Assembly (NCBI RefSeq): GCF_020075495.1
Contig: NZ_JABYQT010000008.1
Location: 62,001-126,000 of the forward strand
Source: Vreelandella aquamarina
GTDB taxonomy: Bacteria; Pseudomonadota; Gammaproteobacteria; Pseudomonadales; Halomonadaceae
Length of the DNA stretch: 64,000 bases
Direction: 5' to 3'
The stretch's first letter is position 1. Every line of letters begins with the position of its first letter. The notes under the pieces are model-generated. The model did no database searches and was not told where the DNA came from. It worked only from the letters and a program-made list of their open reading frames with translations. This document shows, in pieces, positions 18,456-29,693 of the stretch. A program made the position numbers and the translations under genes.

Positions 18456-21400
18456 CCGTTCCCCGCAGGCGCGGGGATGAACCGGGATAAGCGAAGAAGG
18501 CAGCCAGCGCGCCACGCCGTTCCCCGCAGGCGCGGGGATGAACCGCGGCCAACGCAGCGGGTAGGGTTCGGGCTTCCCCGTTCCCCGCAGGCGCGGGGAT
18601 GAACCGCCTCGCGCGCCGCCAACGGTGATGAGATGGAGCCGTTCCCCGCAGGCGCGGGGATGAACCGCTAGACCAGCGCACGGCTCAGACGGCGTTAGCC
18701 CGTTCCCCGCAGGCGCGGGGATGAACCGTGGCGGCGACCGGCCTGCAGAACTTCACGCTGCCGTTCCCCGCAGGCGCGGGGATGAACCGCCCGCCAGCTT
18801 GGCTTCACCACGTTGATTGCCCCGTTCCCCGCAGGCGCGGGGATGAACCGATGGCCATGGTGGTATCGGTGCTAGGCATAGTCCGTTCCCCGCAGGCGCG
18901 GGGATGAACCGTGGCTGCCATGCTGGGACTCACCCCCCAGGGCCCGTTCCCCGCAGGCGCGGGGATGAACCGATCGGGCAGTGCTGGAAGGCCGGGGGCA
19001 GATGCCGTTCCCCGCAGGCGCGGGGATGAACCGCGCAGGTTGTCGAAGAAGCCGGACGTGGCCAGCCGTTCCCCGCAGGCGCGGGGATGAACCGAGTGCT
19101 GCATCCTGCCGCACATTGATATGTGGCCGTTCCCCGCAGGCGCGGGGATGAACCGAGCGCCCAGGGGGCAGCGTAATGTTGAATTTACCGTTCCCCGCAG
19201 GCGCGGGGATGAACCGGCGCTGAGATCATCAGCTACGTCATTGACGCCCCGTTCCCCGCAGGCGCGGGGATGAACCGCAGTCAATCGGGTATTTCATGTG
19301 ACTGTTTTGCCGTTCCCCGCAGGCGCGGGGATGAACCGCCGGGCGAGATCATCGTCCAGGTGCCGGTCAGCCCGTTCCCCGCAGGCGCGGGGATGAACCG
19401 GGTGAGCGAGAAAAAATAATAGAAGGATTCAGACCGTTCCCCGCAGGCGCGGGGATGAACCGCAGGTTCAATTGGGATCACGGGACGCTCAATACCGTTC
19501 CCCGCAGGCGCGGGGATGAACCGCCGGACATGAGCACATTAATGAACAATTGCTGCCGTTCCCCGCAGGCGCGGGGATGAACCGCCCTTAAGGGCTTCCT
19601 GCGGCACCGGCCGAAACCGTTCCCCGCAGGCGCGGGGATGAACCGATGACCTGGCGATACCAAAGCTTGTTCAGCACCCGTTCCCCGCAGGCGCGGGGAT
19701 GAACCGCTCGGGTACTCTTTAATGGGTGACCATGAAACCCGTTCCCCGCAGGCGCGGGGATGAACCGCCCATCAGATGGTAGTCGGTTAATACTGCGACC
19801 CGTTCCCCGCAGGCGCGGGGATGAACCGCCGGAGGATGTATGAGCGTAATGAGAAGTTGGCCGTTCCCCGCAGGCGCGGGGATGAACCGGCGGGCGCGCC
19901 AATCACCGCTACACACCGCGTCCGTTCCCCGCAGGCGCGGGGATGAACCGCTAGAAACCACCTCGGCTGGTCGATCAACGACCCGTTCCCCGCAGGCGCG
20001 GGGATGAACCGTGTTTGTGCATTCAACGCAAGCGGTCATAGGGCCGTTCCCCGCAGGCGCGGGGATGAACCGAATCCCAAACTGGTGGGCAAACCGCTAG
20101 TTTACCGTTCCCCGCAGGCGCGGGGATGAACCGTGACTCAGAGATCAAAACGTCGCCTGCCGAGTTCCGTTCCCCGCAGGCGCGGGGATGAACCGCTTGC
20201 GGCTATCCTGGGCGACAAACTTGGCACCCGTTCCCCGCAGGCGCGGGGATGAACCGTCGTTGACGGCGAGCATCGAGGTGCGACGGGCCCGTTCCCCGCA
20301 GGCGCGGGGATGAACCGCGTTGGCAATAGATGCGCCAATGCCTGCCAGCCCGTTCCCCGCAGGCGCGGGGATGAACCGTGTCCCGCAACCTGTCTGCCAA
20401 GCAGAAGGTGCCGTTCCCCGCAGGCGCGGGGATGAACCGTCCGCCATGAAACCGATCACCGCCGTAATCGGCCGTTCCCCGCAGGCGCGGGGATGAACCG
20501 CGCGAACGGATCCGCCAGGCGGTCGAGATCCACCGTTCCCCGCAGGCGCGGGGATGAACCGGCGGGTGCGACCTGTTCGACCTCGAGCAGCTGCCGTTCC
20601 CCGCAGGCGCGGGGATGAACCGCACTCGGCACGAGCTCGTAGTTGATCGACTCGCCGTTCCCCGCAGGCGCGGGGATGAACCGGCGTCCCGCTCGGCTTT
20701 AGCCGCGTTTAAACGCCCGTTCCCCGCAGGCGCGGGGATGAACCGTAATAATCTGCTGCTGCCATACCCACCTCCTGCCGTTCCCCGCAGGCGCGGGGAT
20801 GAACCGTTGTCCGGGGCGCTGAAAATCGAGACGGTCGACCGTTCCCCGCAGGCGCGGGGATGAACCGCTTCAGCGTCAGGCACGTGGTTATTGATTAACC
20901 CGTTCCCCGCAGGCGCGGGGATGAACCGCGCCAAGACTGCGAGCCGCCCAGAATTTTGTCCCGTTCCCCGCAGGCGCGGGGATGAACCGTCACGCATAAC
21001 CGCGACCTGCTGCAGCTGCTCCCGTTCCCCGCAGGCGCGGGGATGAACCGCTCGGGGAGGGTTAGCTCGGGGATCTGGCCCTCCGTTCCCCGCAGGCGCG
21101 GGGATGAACCGGTATCGCCGTCGTACACGCTTGTCACTTCGTCCCGTTCCCCGCAGGCGCGGGGATGAACCGAAATTTGGGGTTGCAAACACTTTTTGCA
21201 AAAACCGTTCCCCGCAGGCGCGGGGATGAACCGTATTTTAGGATGGGAAACCGTCAGTAATGCTACCGTTCCCCGCAGGCGCGGGGATGAACCGTTTCAA
21301 CAGCACTGGCGAATATGAGGAAGGGCCGTTCCCCGCAGGCGCGGGGATGAACCGGACTTGAATACAACTCCTACATGTTTGCCGAGCCGTTCCCCGCAGG

Positions 21401-23353
21401 CGCGGGGATGAACCGTTGTCGCGCCGTGCAATGAGGAATAGGCGTTTCCGTTCCCCGCAGGCGCGGGGATGAACCGCGACTCTTTGCTCATGTGCTCTGT
21501 CTGCTGGACCGTTCCCCGCAGGCGCGGGGATGAACCGTTCCGCGAGCTCACCCGCCAGGGCTACCTCCTCCGTTCCCCGCAGGCGCGGGGATGAACCGTC
21601 GATCACTGGTACTTGGGCACACCGGCAGTTCCGTTCCCCGCAGGCGCGGGGATGAACCGCTGGCCGACGGCACCGGCCGCCGGATGCCGATCCGTTCCCC
21701 GCAGGCGCGGGGATGAACCGCTCCTGGCCGCCCTTATCCTGCTTCACCCACTCCGTTCCCCGCAGGCGCGGGGATGAACCGAACACGTAGGCTTCACTTG
21801 TGCCTGTTTGACTCCGTTCCCCGCAGGCGCGGGGATGAACCGCGAATTTCAATGTCTTCATGCTGACTATCTGGCCGTTCCCCGCAGGCGCGGGGATGAA
21901 CCGTTGGCCGCGCACGGCAGGTATGTAATTTTCATCCGTTCCCCGCAGGCGCGGGGATGAACCGTAGTATGAAAAAGAGTCCCGATTTTGAACACGCCGT
22001 TCCCCGCAGGCGCGGGGATGAACCGTAGCATACGTCCAATGGACTTGATCATGTTCGCCGTTCCCCGCAGGCGCGGGGATGAACCGGTGAGCCACCGCTA
22101 ATTGAGGTACCTGATGATCCGTTCCCCGCAGGCGCGGGGATGAACCGGTCGCCAGGTTCTAGTATTCGCAACTACAAATCCGTTCCCCGCAGGCGCGGGG
22201 ATGAACCGCACATCTTATACCCGCCTCAACCATGCGTACACCGTTCCCCGCAGGCGCGGGGATGAACCGTTGGTCTTGATTCGATGCCGTGGCCATGTTC
22301 GCCGTTCCACGCAGGCGCGGGGATGAACCGTTTTTGGTTAACTGGCACCACGCTTTAATGGCCCGTTCCCCGCAGGCGCGGGGATGAACCGATTTGGATT
22401 GGTCGATTAACGGTCGCTATTACCCGTTCCCCGCAGGCGCGGGGATGAACCGCCCTGGAGGCAGGCGATGCGGATAGTGATTCTCCGTTCCCCGCAGGCG
22501 CGGGGATGAACCGCACGCGGAACACGTTGACGATCTCGCCATCCACCGTTCCCCGCAGGCGCGGGGATGAACCGGTCGATATCAATCTCGACCAAATTAC
22601 TTTCTGCCGTTCCCCGCAGGCGCGGGGATGAACCGCCGGCGGCACGCTCGGCACGTGTGAAAACGCGCCGTTCCCCGCAGGCGCGGGGATGAACCGTCGT
22701 CAAAGAGACCTATCATATTTGCGATACTCCGTTCCCCGCAGGCGCGGGGATGAACCGGCCTCACCCCCACATACGGCCGCGCTGGCGCACCGTTCCCCGC
22801 AGGCGCGGGGATGAACCGATTACGGTCGAGCACCGGTGCTGCAGGCCGTCCCGTTCCCCGCAGGCGCGGGGATGAACCGTGGTCGTGGGTAGATCCCCTC
22901 AAGGAAGTATCCCGTTCCCCGCAGGCGCGGGGATGAACCGACGGCCAGGAGCTTTACGACCTGCTGCTGAGTCCGTTCCCCGCAGGCGCGGGGATGAACC
23001 GGCCATTCAAGGCGTCGCCGGAACAATTATCGACCGTTCCCCGCAGGCGCGGGGATGAACCGCAGGCTCATAAATGGGGCGTGCGCCGCGGACTCCGTTC
23101 CCCGCAGGCGCGGGGATGAACCGTGCGAAAAACAGGTGGCGGAACCAGCGTTGCTCCGTTCCCCGCAGGTGCGGGGATGAACCGGTGTCGGCCTGGTTGT
23201 TCCCACCCTGCTTTCGCCGTTCCCCGCAGGCGCGGGAATGAACCGTTCACGATGGGCTGACTACGGACTTTTCGGGCCCGTTCCCCGCAGGCGCGGGGAT
23301 GAACCGACATCGCCCGATTCTGGGCGACTAGGCTCTATCATTCCCCGCAGACG
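18456..23353 (+). CRISPR. Type I-E CRISPR array 2: 80 intact repeats, 79 spacers, plus a degenerate end
   Basis: Eighty 29-bp repeats beginning CCGTTCCCCGCAGG and ending GATGAACCG, at a 61-bp period. Spacers are 32 bp, with a few of 33 and one of 31 (before the repeat at 21326). The last intact repeat is 23278-23306; an 80th spacer then leads to a broken repeat at about 23339-23353. Point changes are seen at 22309 (C to A, in the stem), 23170 (C to T, in the loop) and 23237 (G to A, in the stem), mostly toward the distal end. The stem core is CCCCGC-AGGC-GCGGGG, one compensatory base pair different from array 1. The array directly follows cas2 and its leader. Confidence 0.98.
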
Positions 23354-23561
23354 CACTGACCACCAAGATAATCGCGCACATGCGCGAACACACGATTGCC
23401 TGAACGGGCGTGAAATAAGAAACGATGGTGCAAGATGTAGCTGGGAGATGGCGGCGCGTTCGAAACCGGGGTATCAAGTAGGAGTGCTTTCAAGCACGCA
23501 TGTTCAATTCGTCGCGAGCCATGAAAGCTCGTGGCGCGAACCGTATGAAGGAGGTGGTCAT

Positions 23562-24095
23562 ATGTTACGTTCACTTGGCTGGCTGACAGCCGCCGCCATG
23601 GGGCTTTCGATCGGTTTTGCCGCTTATGCCAACACGGAGCAGGCAGCCGACGAGTCATCAACGACGCCGGAGGCGGTCGCCGCGCAGATGAGTGACACCT
23701 GCGCCCCCATCGATGAATCGCTGGGTATCACGGCCCAGCGCTTCACGATGGACGATGACATGGGCGGGGAACTGTGGCTCGTGCCGTGTAACGCCGGTGC
23801 CTACCAGACTTCTTATGAAGCAATTTACCAGCCCGACGACGCTGAACCGCGCAAGCTGCTGTTTGCCCTGTGGCGTGATGGTAGCTGGACCGGCACCGAG
23901 TCGCTGTTCGATCCCGAGTTCGACCCCGAAACCGGCGTGCTGACCGACCGCTACCGCGACCGGGGTGCCGGTGGTTGCGGCGGCGTACGCACCTGGCAGT
24001 GGGAAAACGGCAACTTCCGGCTCACCGAGTATCGCGCCAATGAGGCGTGTAACGACGACGCCGACGAGTTCCCCGTGGTGTTCGAAGCCGAGTAG
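23562..24095 (+). CDS. Secreted protein, DUF1176-like
   Basis: A 177-residue protein starting after an AAGGAGG ribosome site. Residues 1-23 form a clear signal peptide (LGWLTAAAMGLSIGFAAYA). The mature part holds four cysteines (SDTCAP, LVPCNAG, GGCGG, NEACND), probably two disulphides, and an LWLVPCNAGAYQ segment with GGVRTWQWENG that resembles DUF1176 proteins. Such proteins are periplasmic and uncharacterised. It follows the degenerate end of array 2 and has no operon partner. Confidence 0.6.
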   Translation: MLRSLGWLTAAAMGLSIGFAAYANTEQAADESSTTPEAVAAQMSDTCAPIDESLGITAQRFTMDDDMGGELWLVPCNAGAYQTSYEAIYQPDDAEPRKLLFALWRDGSWTGTESLFDPEFDPETGVLTDRYRDRGAGGCGGVRTWQWENGNFRLTEYRANEACNDDADEFPVVFEAE

Positions 24096-24133
24096 TCGTT
24101 GTCATCGCCTGTCGTGCGAGTATGGTCTTTCCG

Positions 24134-24165
24134 AGCGCTCGCTTTCATGAACGAAAGCGAGCGCT
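24134..24165. terminator. Hairpin between convergent genes
   Basis: A perfect 13-bp stem (24134-24146 with 24153-24165, AGCGCTCGCTTTC and complement) with a 6-nt loop lies between two genes that end toward each other. There is no clear T-run, so termination is inferred from position. Confidence 0.5.
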
Positions 24166-24171
24166 TGCGGT

Positions 24172-24864
24172 TCAGGTGGCGAGGTTGTCCAGACGCACGT
24201 CCAGCTGCTCCAGGCGGTTTTTCAGAAGTTCGGGAAAGCGGGCGTACCAGGTCTGGTTGAGCGGGGAAGGGTGGGGGAGCGGGTAGAGCGTGAAGGTGCG
24301 CGCCTCGCCCTTTTCATCCTCGAGCGTTACCTCGATGCTGCTTTCAAAGCGCTCGTCGCTTTTCCAGAACGCCTCCAGCCGGTCGCGCTCTTCCTTCGAA
24401 CGGCCGATACCGAACCATAGAAAGGCCTCGCGGCCCAGGGTAATCAGGCTCTCTCCCTCCCAGCGCGAGATCAGCACTTCGTTCATCAGGTCATGAAAGT
24501 GGCGTTTTACCTTCATCGACCACGCCTTGTTGCCGACGGGCTTGTAGGGCACGGTGTTGATCCAGAAAAAGTGTTCGCCCACGGCACGCGAGGCCTCGAA
24601 GTCTGGCATCTTCTCGCCATGCAGGCGCTCGTATAGTGCCTTTCTCACCAGCTGCCCGCCGGCGCCGATAAAGGGCTCCTGGTAGCGGACTTCCTCACGC
24701 CCTGGATCGCGGCCAAAAAAGCCGATGCGCAGGTTCGGTTTGCCTAAGCCGATGATCGGCTCGAGCGGGTCGCGCTCGAAGCGTTCGTAGACATCGACAT
24801 CGATTCCTTCGATCTCGGCGGCCAGCCGCCGGAAACGTTCTTGCTGCTGCTGCGTCAATGACAT
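24172..24864 (-). CDS. Uracil-DNA glycosylase superfamily protein
   Basis: About 230 residues from the ATG at 24864, which has AAGGAACAGG upstream; an in-frame TTG at 24888 is less likely. The FFGRDPGREEVRYQEPFIG segment matches motif 1 of the uracil-DNA glycosylase fold, and LPHPSPLNQTW matches the C-terminal HPSPLN motif. An LITLGREAFLWF strand lies between. Members remove damaged bases from DNA. The exact subfamily is not clear, and no iron-sulphur cysteines are seen, so it is not a classical family 4 enzyme. Confidence 0.7.
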   Translation of the reverse strand: MSLTQQQQERFRRLAAEIEGIDVDVYERFERDPLEPIIGLGKPNLRIGFFGRDPGREEVRYQEPFIGAGGQLVRKALYERLHGEKMPDFEASRAVGEHFFWINTVPYKPVGNKAWSMKVKRHFHDLMNEVLISRWEGESLITLGREAFLWFGIGRSKEERDRLEAFWKSDERFESSIEVTLEDEKGEARTFTLYPLPHPSPLNQTWYARFPELLKNRLEQLDVRLDNLAT

Positions 24865-24894
24865 CCCTGTTCCTTTTTCAACGGTCAAACTGGG

Positions 24895-25692
24895 TTAATC
24901 GAACCACTCCTGCGCGGTACGCCAGAGGCACATGCCCACGAAATAGAGCGAGGTGATGGCAAGCCCCGCCAGCGCCCAGGTAGCGTGTTCGGGGCTCGAC
25001 AGTATCAAGACCGTGGTACAGACACACCAGAGTAGCGTAATGGTGATATTGAGCGGCATGAACTTGCGTACCCGAAAAGGGTGCAGAAATTTCATTCTGG
25101 TAACGGTGAGCCCAGCCAGCACGAGAATCGCGGCGACGGTCAGCCAGGGCGGTAAATCGAGCAGGTAGAAATAGGCCGCGGCGATGTTCCAGGCGGCGGG
25201 AAAACCGACGAAGTAGTTATCCTGGCTCTTCATGTCCACGTTGCAAAAACAGAACATCGACGAAAGCAGGATGATGAAGACCGCCAGAAGTGCAGTATTG
25301 GCAGGCAGGTCGATGAAGTGGTAGATGAACAGCGCCGGGATGAACGCCCAGGTCAGGTAGTCGATCACCATGTCGAGGGTCGAGCCGTCGAAGTGGGGCA
25401 GGATGGTCTTGACCTCGTACTTGCGCGCCAGGGTGCCATCGAAGCCATCCACCATCATTGCCGCGCCCAGCCAGAGCAGGCAGGCCACCGGGTCGTCGTC
25501 GATCAAGGCGAGCAGCGCCATGGTGCCCAGCAGCACGCCGCTGGCGGTCAGCACATGCACGCTCCAGGCCTTGGCCTTGCATCGCGAGGCGTGGTTATCG
25601 GCATTTGAAGAGAGTGGTTGAGCCACAGTAACCCCATTGAGAACGTCATGTTCTTTGCTGTTGGATGTATGGATGCGCGTGCCATGAGTCAC
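24895..25692 (-). CDS. pcs: Phosphatidylcholine synthase, CDP-alcohol phosphatidyltransferase
   Basis: Up to 265 residues; the start is uncertain because the GTG at 25692 has no good ribosome site and starts up to ~35 codons later are possible. The CDP-alcohol phosphotransferase motif is present: DGFDGTLAR, then FDGSTLDMVIDY. About seven to eight hydrophobic segments follow. The KAWSVHVLTASG start of the core and the MKSQDNYFVGFPAAWN segment are typical of bacterial Pcs. The enzyme condenses choline with CDP-diacylglycerol in the inner membrane to make phosphatidylcholine. Choline is also the precursor of the osmolyte betaine in halophiles. Confidence 0.85.
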   Translation of the reverse strand: MTHGTRIHTSNSKEHDVLNGVTVAQPLSSNADNHASRCKAKAWSVHVLTASGVLLGTMALLALIDDDPVACLLWLGAAMMVDGFDGTLARKYEVKTILPHFDGSTLDMVIDYLTWAFIPALFIYHFIDLPANTALLAVFIILLSSMFCFCNVDMKSQDNYFVGFPAAWNIAAAYFYLLDLPPWLTVAAILVLAGLTVTRMKFLHPFRVRKFMPLNITITLLWCVCTTVLILSSPEHATWALAGLAITSLYFVGMCLWRTAQEWFD

Positions 25693-25811
25693 GTCATGCT
25701 AGTCAGACCCTTTGCAATAGCCAGGCAGGTAACCTCGTTATAGCATGGCGGCTCCTGCCGGTATTCGCTAGCCCGTGATGTACAAGCGGCCAGCGCTGCT
25801 TGCCTGCGCGC

Positions 25812-27293
25812 TCAGTTGCCTCCGCCTTGCAGGCGCAGCCAGGCATGGCCCAGCCAGTGCCCGGCGGTCGAAAGCTCGTCTTCCGTGGCCCCGGCGTAGC
25901 CCAGCACCAGGCCAAAGCGCTGCGGCTGGCCCAGGTAGTAGCGCGACAGGGGCGAGAGCGTGATGCCCTCCGCGTGCGACTGCTCGATCAGTGCTCGCTC
26001 CTGCGCGGCGCTTTCAAGCTCGGCCACCAGATGCATGCCGGCATGGCCGGAGGAGAGCTTGAGGCCCTGGGCGATGGCAGGCGCCAGGGCCTTTCGCAGG
26101 CACGCCTGGCGCAGGCGGTAGCGCCCGCGCATGCGGGCAATGTGGCGCGAGAAGTGCCCCTTGGCGATGAACTCGGCCAGCGCCGATTGGGCCGGGTAGT
26201 GACCTTCCCGGTGGAGCCTGGCGTGGGCCAGACGAAAGGTATCCGCCAGCGCATCCGGCAGCACCAGGTAGCCAAGCCGTAGCCCCGGGTAGAGCACCTT
26301 GCTGAAGGTGCCGACGTAGATCACCGCCGCCCGCTCGGCAAGCCCTTGAAGCGAGGGCACCGGCGGGGTGTCGTAGCGGAACTCGCTGTCGTAGTCGTCT
26401 TCGATGATCCAGGCGCCGTGATGGGCTGCGTGCTCCAGCAGCGCCAGGCGCCGGGGCACCGGCATGGTGACGCCGCTTGGGTACTGGTGTGAAGGCGTGA
26501 CGTATATCAGTCTCGGGGAGACGCCTGACGCGGGGCCGAGTGCCGGGTTCATGCCATTCTCATCCACCGGTATGGGCGTGATGGAAAGCCCGGCGGTGGC
26601 AAACGCGGTTTGCGCCCCGCCGTAGCCGGGCTCTTCCATCCAGACGTTCTCGCCGCTGTCGGTGAGAAGCTGCACGATCAGTTCGAACGCCTGCTGGGCG
26701 CCCTGAGTAATGACGATCTGTTCCGGCCGGCAGCGCACCGCGCGCGAAAGCGTGAGGTAGTCACACAGCGCCTCTTTCAGGGCGGGCAGGCCGCCCAGCG
26801 TCTGGTAGGCAAGCCAGGCAGTATCCGCCTGATGAAAGTGGCGCCTTAAAAGGCGCTGCCACTGGGCGTGGGGAAACAGATCCAGCGCCGGAATGCCGGG
26901 GGCGAAGGCCGTATGTTGCGAACTCAGGGTTGCGCAGCGGTCGATCAGCGCCAGGCCACGGGTGGAGTACTCGACCACCTCGGCGGCAGGTGGCGCCGCA
27001 GGCAGCGCAAGAAGCGGCAGCGTTGCCACATAAAGCCCGGAGCCGCGCCGGGAGACCACCAGGCCTTCGGCCAGCAGGCGGTCCATGGCGGCCAGCACGG
27101 TGTTGCGGCTGATGTTGAGCGCTTTAGAAAGACGCCTGGAGGACGGCAAGGGTCGCCCGGCTTCGAGCTCCCCGCCCTGAATCCAGCCGCGCAGCGTGGT
27201 ATAGAGCTGCTGGGCAAGCGGCAGGTCGTTGTCTGTGCTCACCCGCAGGGCCAGGGCATCGATAAGCCATTCACTGGAGGGTGTGCGGCGCAT
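25812..27293 (-). CDS. MocR-type regulator, PdxR-like
   Basis: 493 residues. An N-terminal GntR helix (LRGWIQGGELEAGRPLPSSRRLSKALNISRNTVLAAMDRL) is joined by a linker to an aminotransferase-like domain with IEDDYDSEFRYD and the PLP lysine in YVGTFSKVLYPGLRLGY. The IEDDYDSEFRY form is common in the PdxR branch of MocR proteins. It diverges from a GNAT acetyltransferase gene, and a TGTGCGTACC direct repeat lies between them. The acetyltransferase unit is the probable target. No vitamin B6 genes are nearby. Confidence 0.83.
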   Translation of the reverse strand: MRRTPSSEWLIDALALRVSTDNDLPLAQQLYTTLRGWIQGGELEAGRPLPSSRRLSKALNISRNTVLAAMDRLLAEGLVVSRRGSGLYVATLPLLALPAAPPAAEVVEYSTRGLALIDRCATLSSQHTAFAPGIPALDLFPHAQWQRLLRRHFHQADTAWLAYQTLGGLPALKEALCDYLTLSRAVRCRPEQIVITQGAQQAFELIVQLLTDSGENVWMEEPGYGGAQTAFATAGLSITPIPVDENGMNPALGPASGVSPRLIYVTPSHQYPSGVTMPVPRRLALLEHAAHHGAWIIEDDYDSEFRYDTPPVPSLQGLAERAAVIYVGTFSKVLYPGLRLGYLVLPDALADTFRLAHARLHREGHYPAQSALAEFIAKGHFSRHIARMRGRYRLRQACLRKALAPAIAQGLKLSSGHAGMHLVAELESAAQERALIEQSHAEGITLSPLSRYYLGQPQRFGLVLGYAGATEDELSTAGHWLGHAWLRLQGGGN

Positions 27294-27330
27294 GACTGGT
27301 TCCTTCGAAAATTGCTCAAGTGGCTCTTAT

Positions 27331-27364
27331 GTGCGTACCACTATAACGGCAGACTGTGCGTACC
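27331..27364. promoter_or_regulatory. TGTGCGTACC direct repeat, MocR operator candidate
   Basis: TGTGCGTACC occurs at 27331-27340 and again at about 27355-27364, roughly 24 bp apart, in the divergent region between the MocR gene and the GNAT gene. Spaced direct repeats are the usual binding sites of MocR proteins. Confidence 0.5.
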
Positions 27365-27401
27365 CCTACCCTGCTGATCTTTACCCTACGAGGAGCACAC
27401 C

Positions 27402-27848
27402 ATGAGCCGTGTCCGGGCCGCTGTACTCAACGATCTCGAAGCGTTGACTCATCTTCTGGACGAGTACCGCCAGTTCTATCAGCAGCCAAGCGACCTGGAA
27501 GCCGCCCGCCATTTTCTGAGCCAGCGCTTCGGGCTGGGCGATGCGTTCCTTCTGGTCAGCGAGAACGCCCAGGGCGAGGTGGACGGCTTCGTACAGCTCT
27601 ACCCCGGCCTCTCCACCGTGGGGCTGAACGCACGCTGGACACTGAACGATCTCTACGTCTCACCCGCAAGCCGGGGAACAGGGGCGGGGCGGGCGCTGAT
27701 GGAATCGGCAGCGCAACTCGCCCGTGAACACGGCGTCCCCCGTCTGGCATTGATGACCCAGGTCGGCAACGCGCGTGCCCAGGGGCTTTATGAGTCTCTG
27801 GGCTGGCAGCGCAACCACGAGTTCTACAGCTACCTGCTGAATGTTTGA
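27402..27848 (+). CDS. GNAT family N-acetyltransferase
   Basis: 148 residues with a GAGGAG ribosome site. The acetyl-CoA binding motif is SPASRGTGAGRALMESAAQLAREHG, and the LYESLGWQRNHEFYSYLL ending is typical of GNAT enzymes. The substrate is unknown. It is followed after 10 bp by a rhodanese gene and diverges from a MocR regulator, so the two genes may form the regulated unit. Confidence 0.85.
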   Translation: MSRVRAAVLNDLEALTHLLDEYRQFYQQPSDLEAARHFLSQRFGLGDAFLLVSENAQGEVDGFVQLYPGLSTVGLNARWTLNDLYVSPASRGTGAGRALMESAAQLAREHGVPRLALMTQVGNARAQGLYESLGWQRNHEFYSYLLNV

Positions 27849-27858
27849 GGAGAGAGAG

Positions 27859-28305
27859 ATGAGGGAATCCAGCGTACTGGCCTTTGCCCCCGCCACGCCA
27901 GATGAGATGGCGCAAGCCATGCATGCCAAGCTCTGCTACCACACCGACGCCTGGGACCTGGCGCAGGATCTGGCCGGCGGCATCGATGAGATCGTGGTGA
28001 TCGACACTCGAAGTTTCGCGCACTACTGCGCGGGGCATATTCCCGGCGCGCTGAGCCTGCCACATCGCGAGATGACGTCTGAGCGGCTCGCCACGCTTGA
28101 TCCATCCAAGGTGTACATCACTTACTGCGATGGCATTGGCTGCAACGGTTCGACCAAAGGGGCGTGGAAGCTTTCAAGTGCCGGTTTCAGGGTGAAGGAG
28201 TTGCTGGGCGGGCTGGATTTCTGGCGCCGGGATGAGCACCCGGTGCAGGCGGGAGAGACTCGCGGTACGCTTTTGAAGACGCCGCTTGGTGAGTGCGGCT
28301 GCTAG
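27859..28305 (+). CDS. Rhodanese-like sulfurtransferase domain protein
   Basis: 148 residues from the ATG at 27859, which follows a GGAGAGAGAG site. The IDEIVVIDTRSFAHYCAGHIPGALSLPHREM segment is the rhodanese core, and the active loop has cysteines in YCDGIGCNGSTKGAWKL. The protein probably carries persulphide sulphur or takes part in detoxification; no substrate can be named. A cysteine-containing tail (GECGC) ends the protein. It is the second gene after the GNAT gene. Confidence 0.8.
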   Translation: MRESSVLAFAPATPDEMAQAMHAKLCYHTDAWDLAQDLAGGIDEIVVIDTRSFAHYCAGHIPGALSLPHREMTSERLATLDPSKVYITYCDGIGCNGSTKGAWKLSSAGFRVKELLGGLDFWRRDEHPVQAGETRGTLLKTPLGECGC

Positions 28306-28355
28306 TGGCCGCACTCACCCATTACAGGCCCGGTGCTGGCCGGGCCCGAGCGCCC

Positions 28356-29100
<745 letters not shown>

Positions 29101-29162
29101 TGGCCGCAAGGGCACGGTGGCCCCTGCGGTTTGGCTATCTTACGCAAATCACCGGCATGCAG

Positions 29163-29636
29163 CTAGGGTGTGCCAGCGGGGGAGCATACGTCGACCCACT
29201 TCGCCCCGACCAGCTCGGCCAGGCGCATGGGGCAAAGGCGCACCGCGCTATTGGGTGAACCCGCCGCCGGCAGCACCTCGTCATAGCGCTGAAGTGAGGT
29301 ATCGCAATACACCGGCAAGTCGGCGGCCAGTCCGAAAGGGCAGACGCCGCCCACCGGGTGGCTGGTCAGCTCCATGACCGTCTCGGCATCGAGCATCTTG
29401 GCCTTGCCGCCGAAGACATCGCGTATCTTGGCATTGTCGATCCGCACGCTGCCGCTGGTGACTACCAGCAGGGGCATTTCCCCGATCTTGAACGCCAGTG
29501 TCTTGGCGATCTGGCCAGGCTCCACGCCGTGGGCATCGGCGGCCAGCTCCACGGTCGCGGTGCTCTCGTCGAGTTCGATGATCTTGAGGTCCGGGGCGTG
29601 TTCGGCCAGAAAGCTGCGCGCGGTCAGTAAACTCAT
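29163..29636 (-). CDS. YbaK/aminoacyl-tRNA deacylase family protein
   Basis: 157 residues from the ATG at 29636, which has AAGGAGCC upstream; a longer frame lacks a ribosome site. The YbaK fold is shown by EPGQIAKTLAFKIGEMPLLVVTSGSVRIDNAKIRDVFGGKAKML and GGVCPFGL with LPVYCDTSL. These proteins hydrolyse mischarged aminoacyl-tRNAs in trans. The family includes YbaK, ProX and others; which tRNA is edited cannot be told. Confidence 0.82.
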   Translation of the reverse strand: MSLLTARSFLAEHAPDLKIIELDESTATVELAADAHGVEPGQIAKTLAFKIGEMPLLVVTSGSVRIDNAKIRDVFGGKAKMLDAETVMELTSHPVGGVCPFGLAADLPVYCDTSLQRYDEVLPAAGSPNSAVRLCPMRLAELVGAKWVDVCSPAGTP

Positions 29637-29693
29637 AAACGGCTCCTTGGGTAGTGTCACTTCAAGGTAACGCGCTTTATCCAAGTCAGCCAA

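Noticed and set aside
18362..23310. Minus-strand frames reading RFIPAPAGNG, VHPRACGER and GSSPRLRGT, and similar plus-strand ones
   Set aside because: They are translations of array 2 repeats. The long plus-strand frame beginning at 23238 only becomes a real gene from the ATG at 23562.
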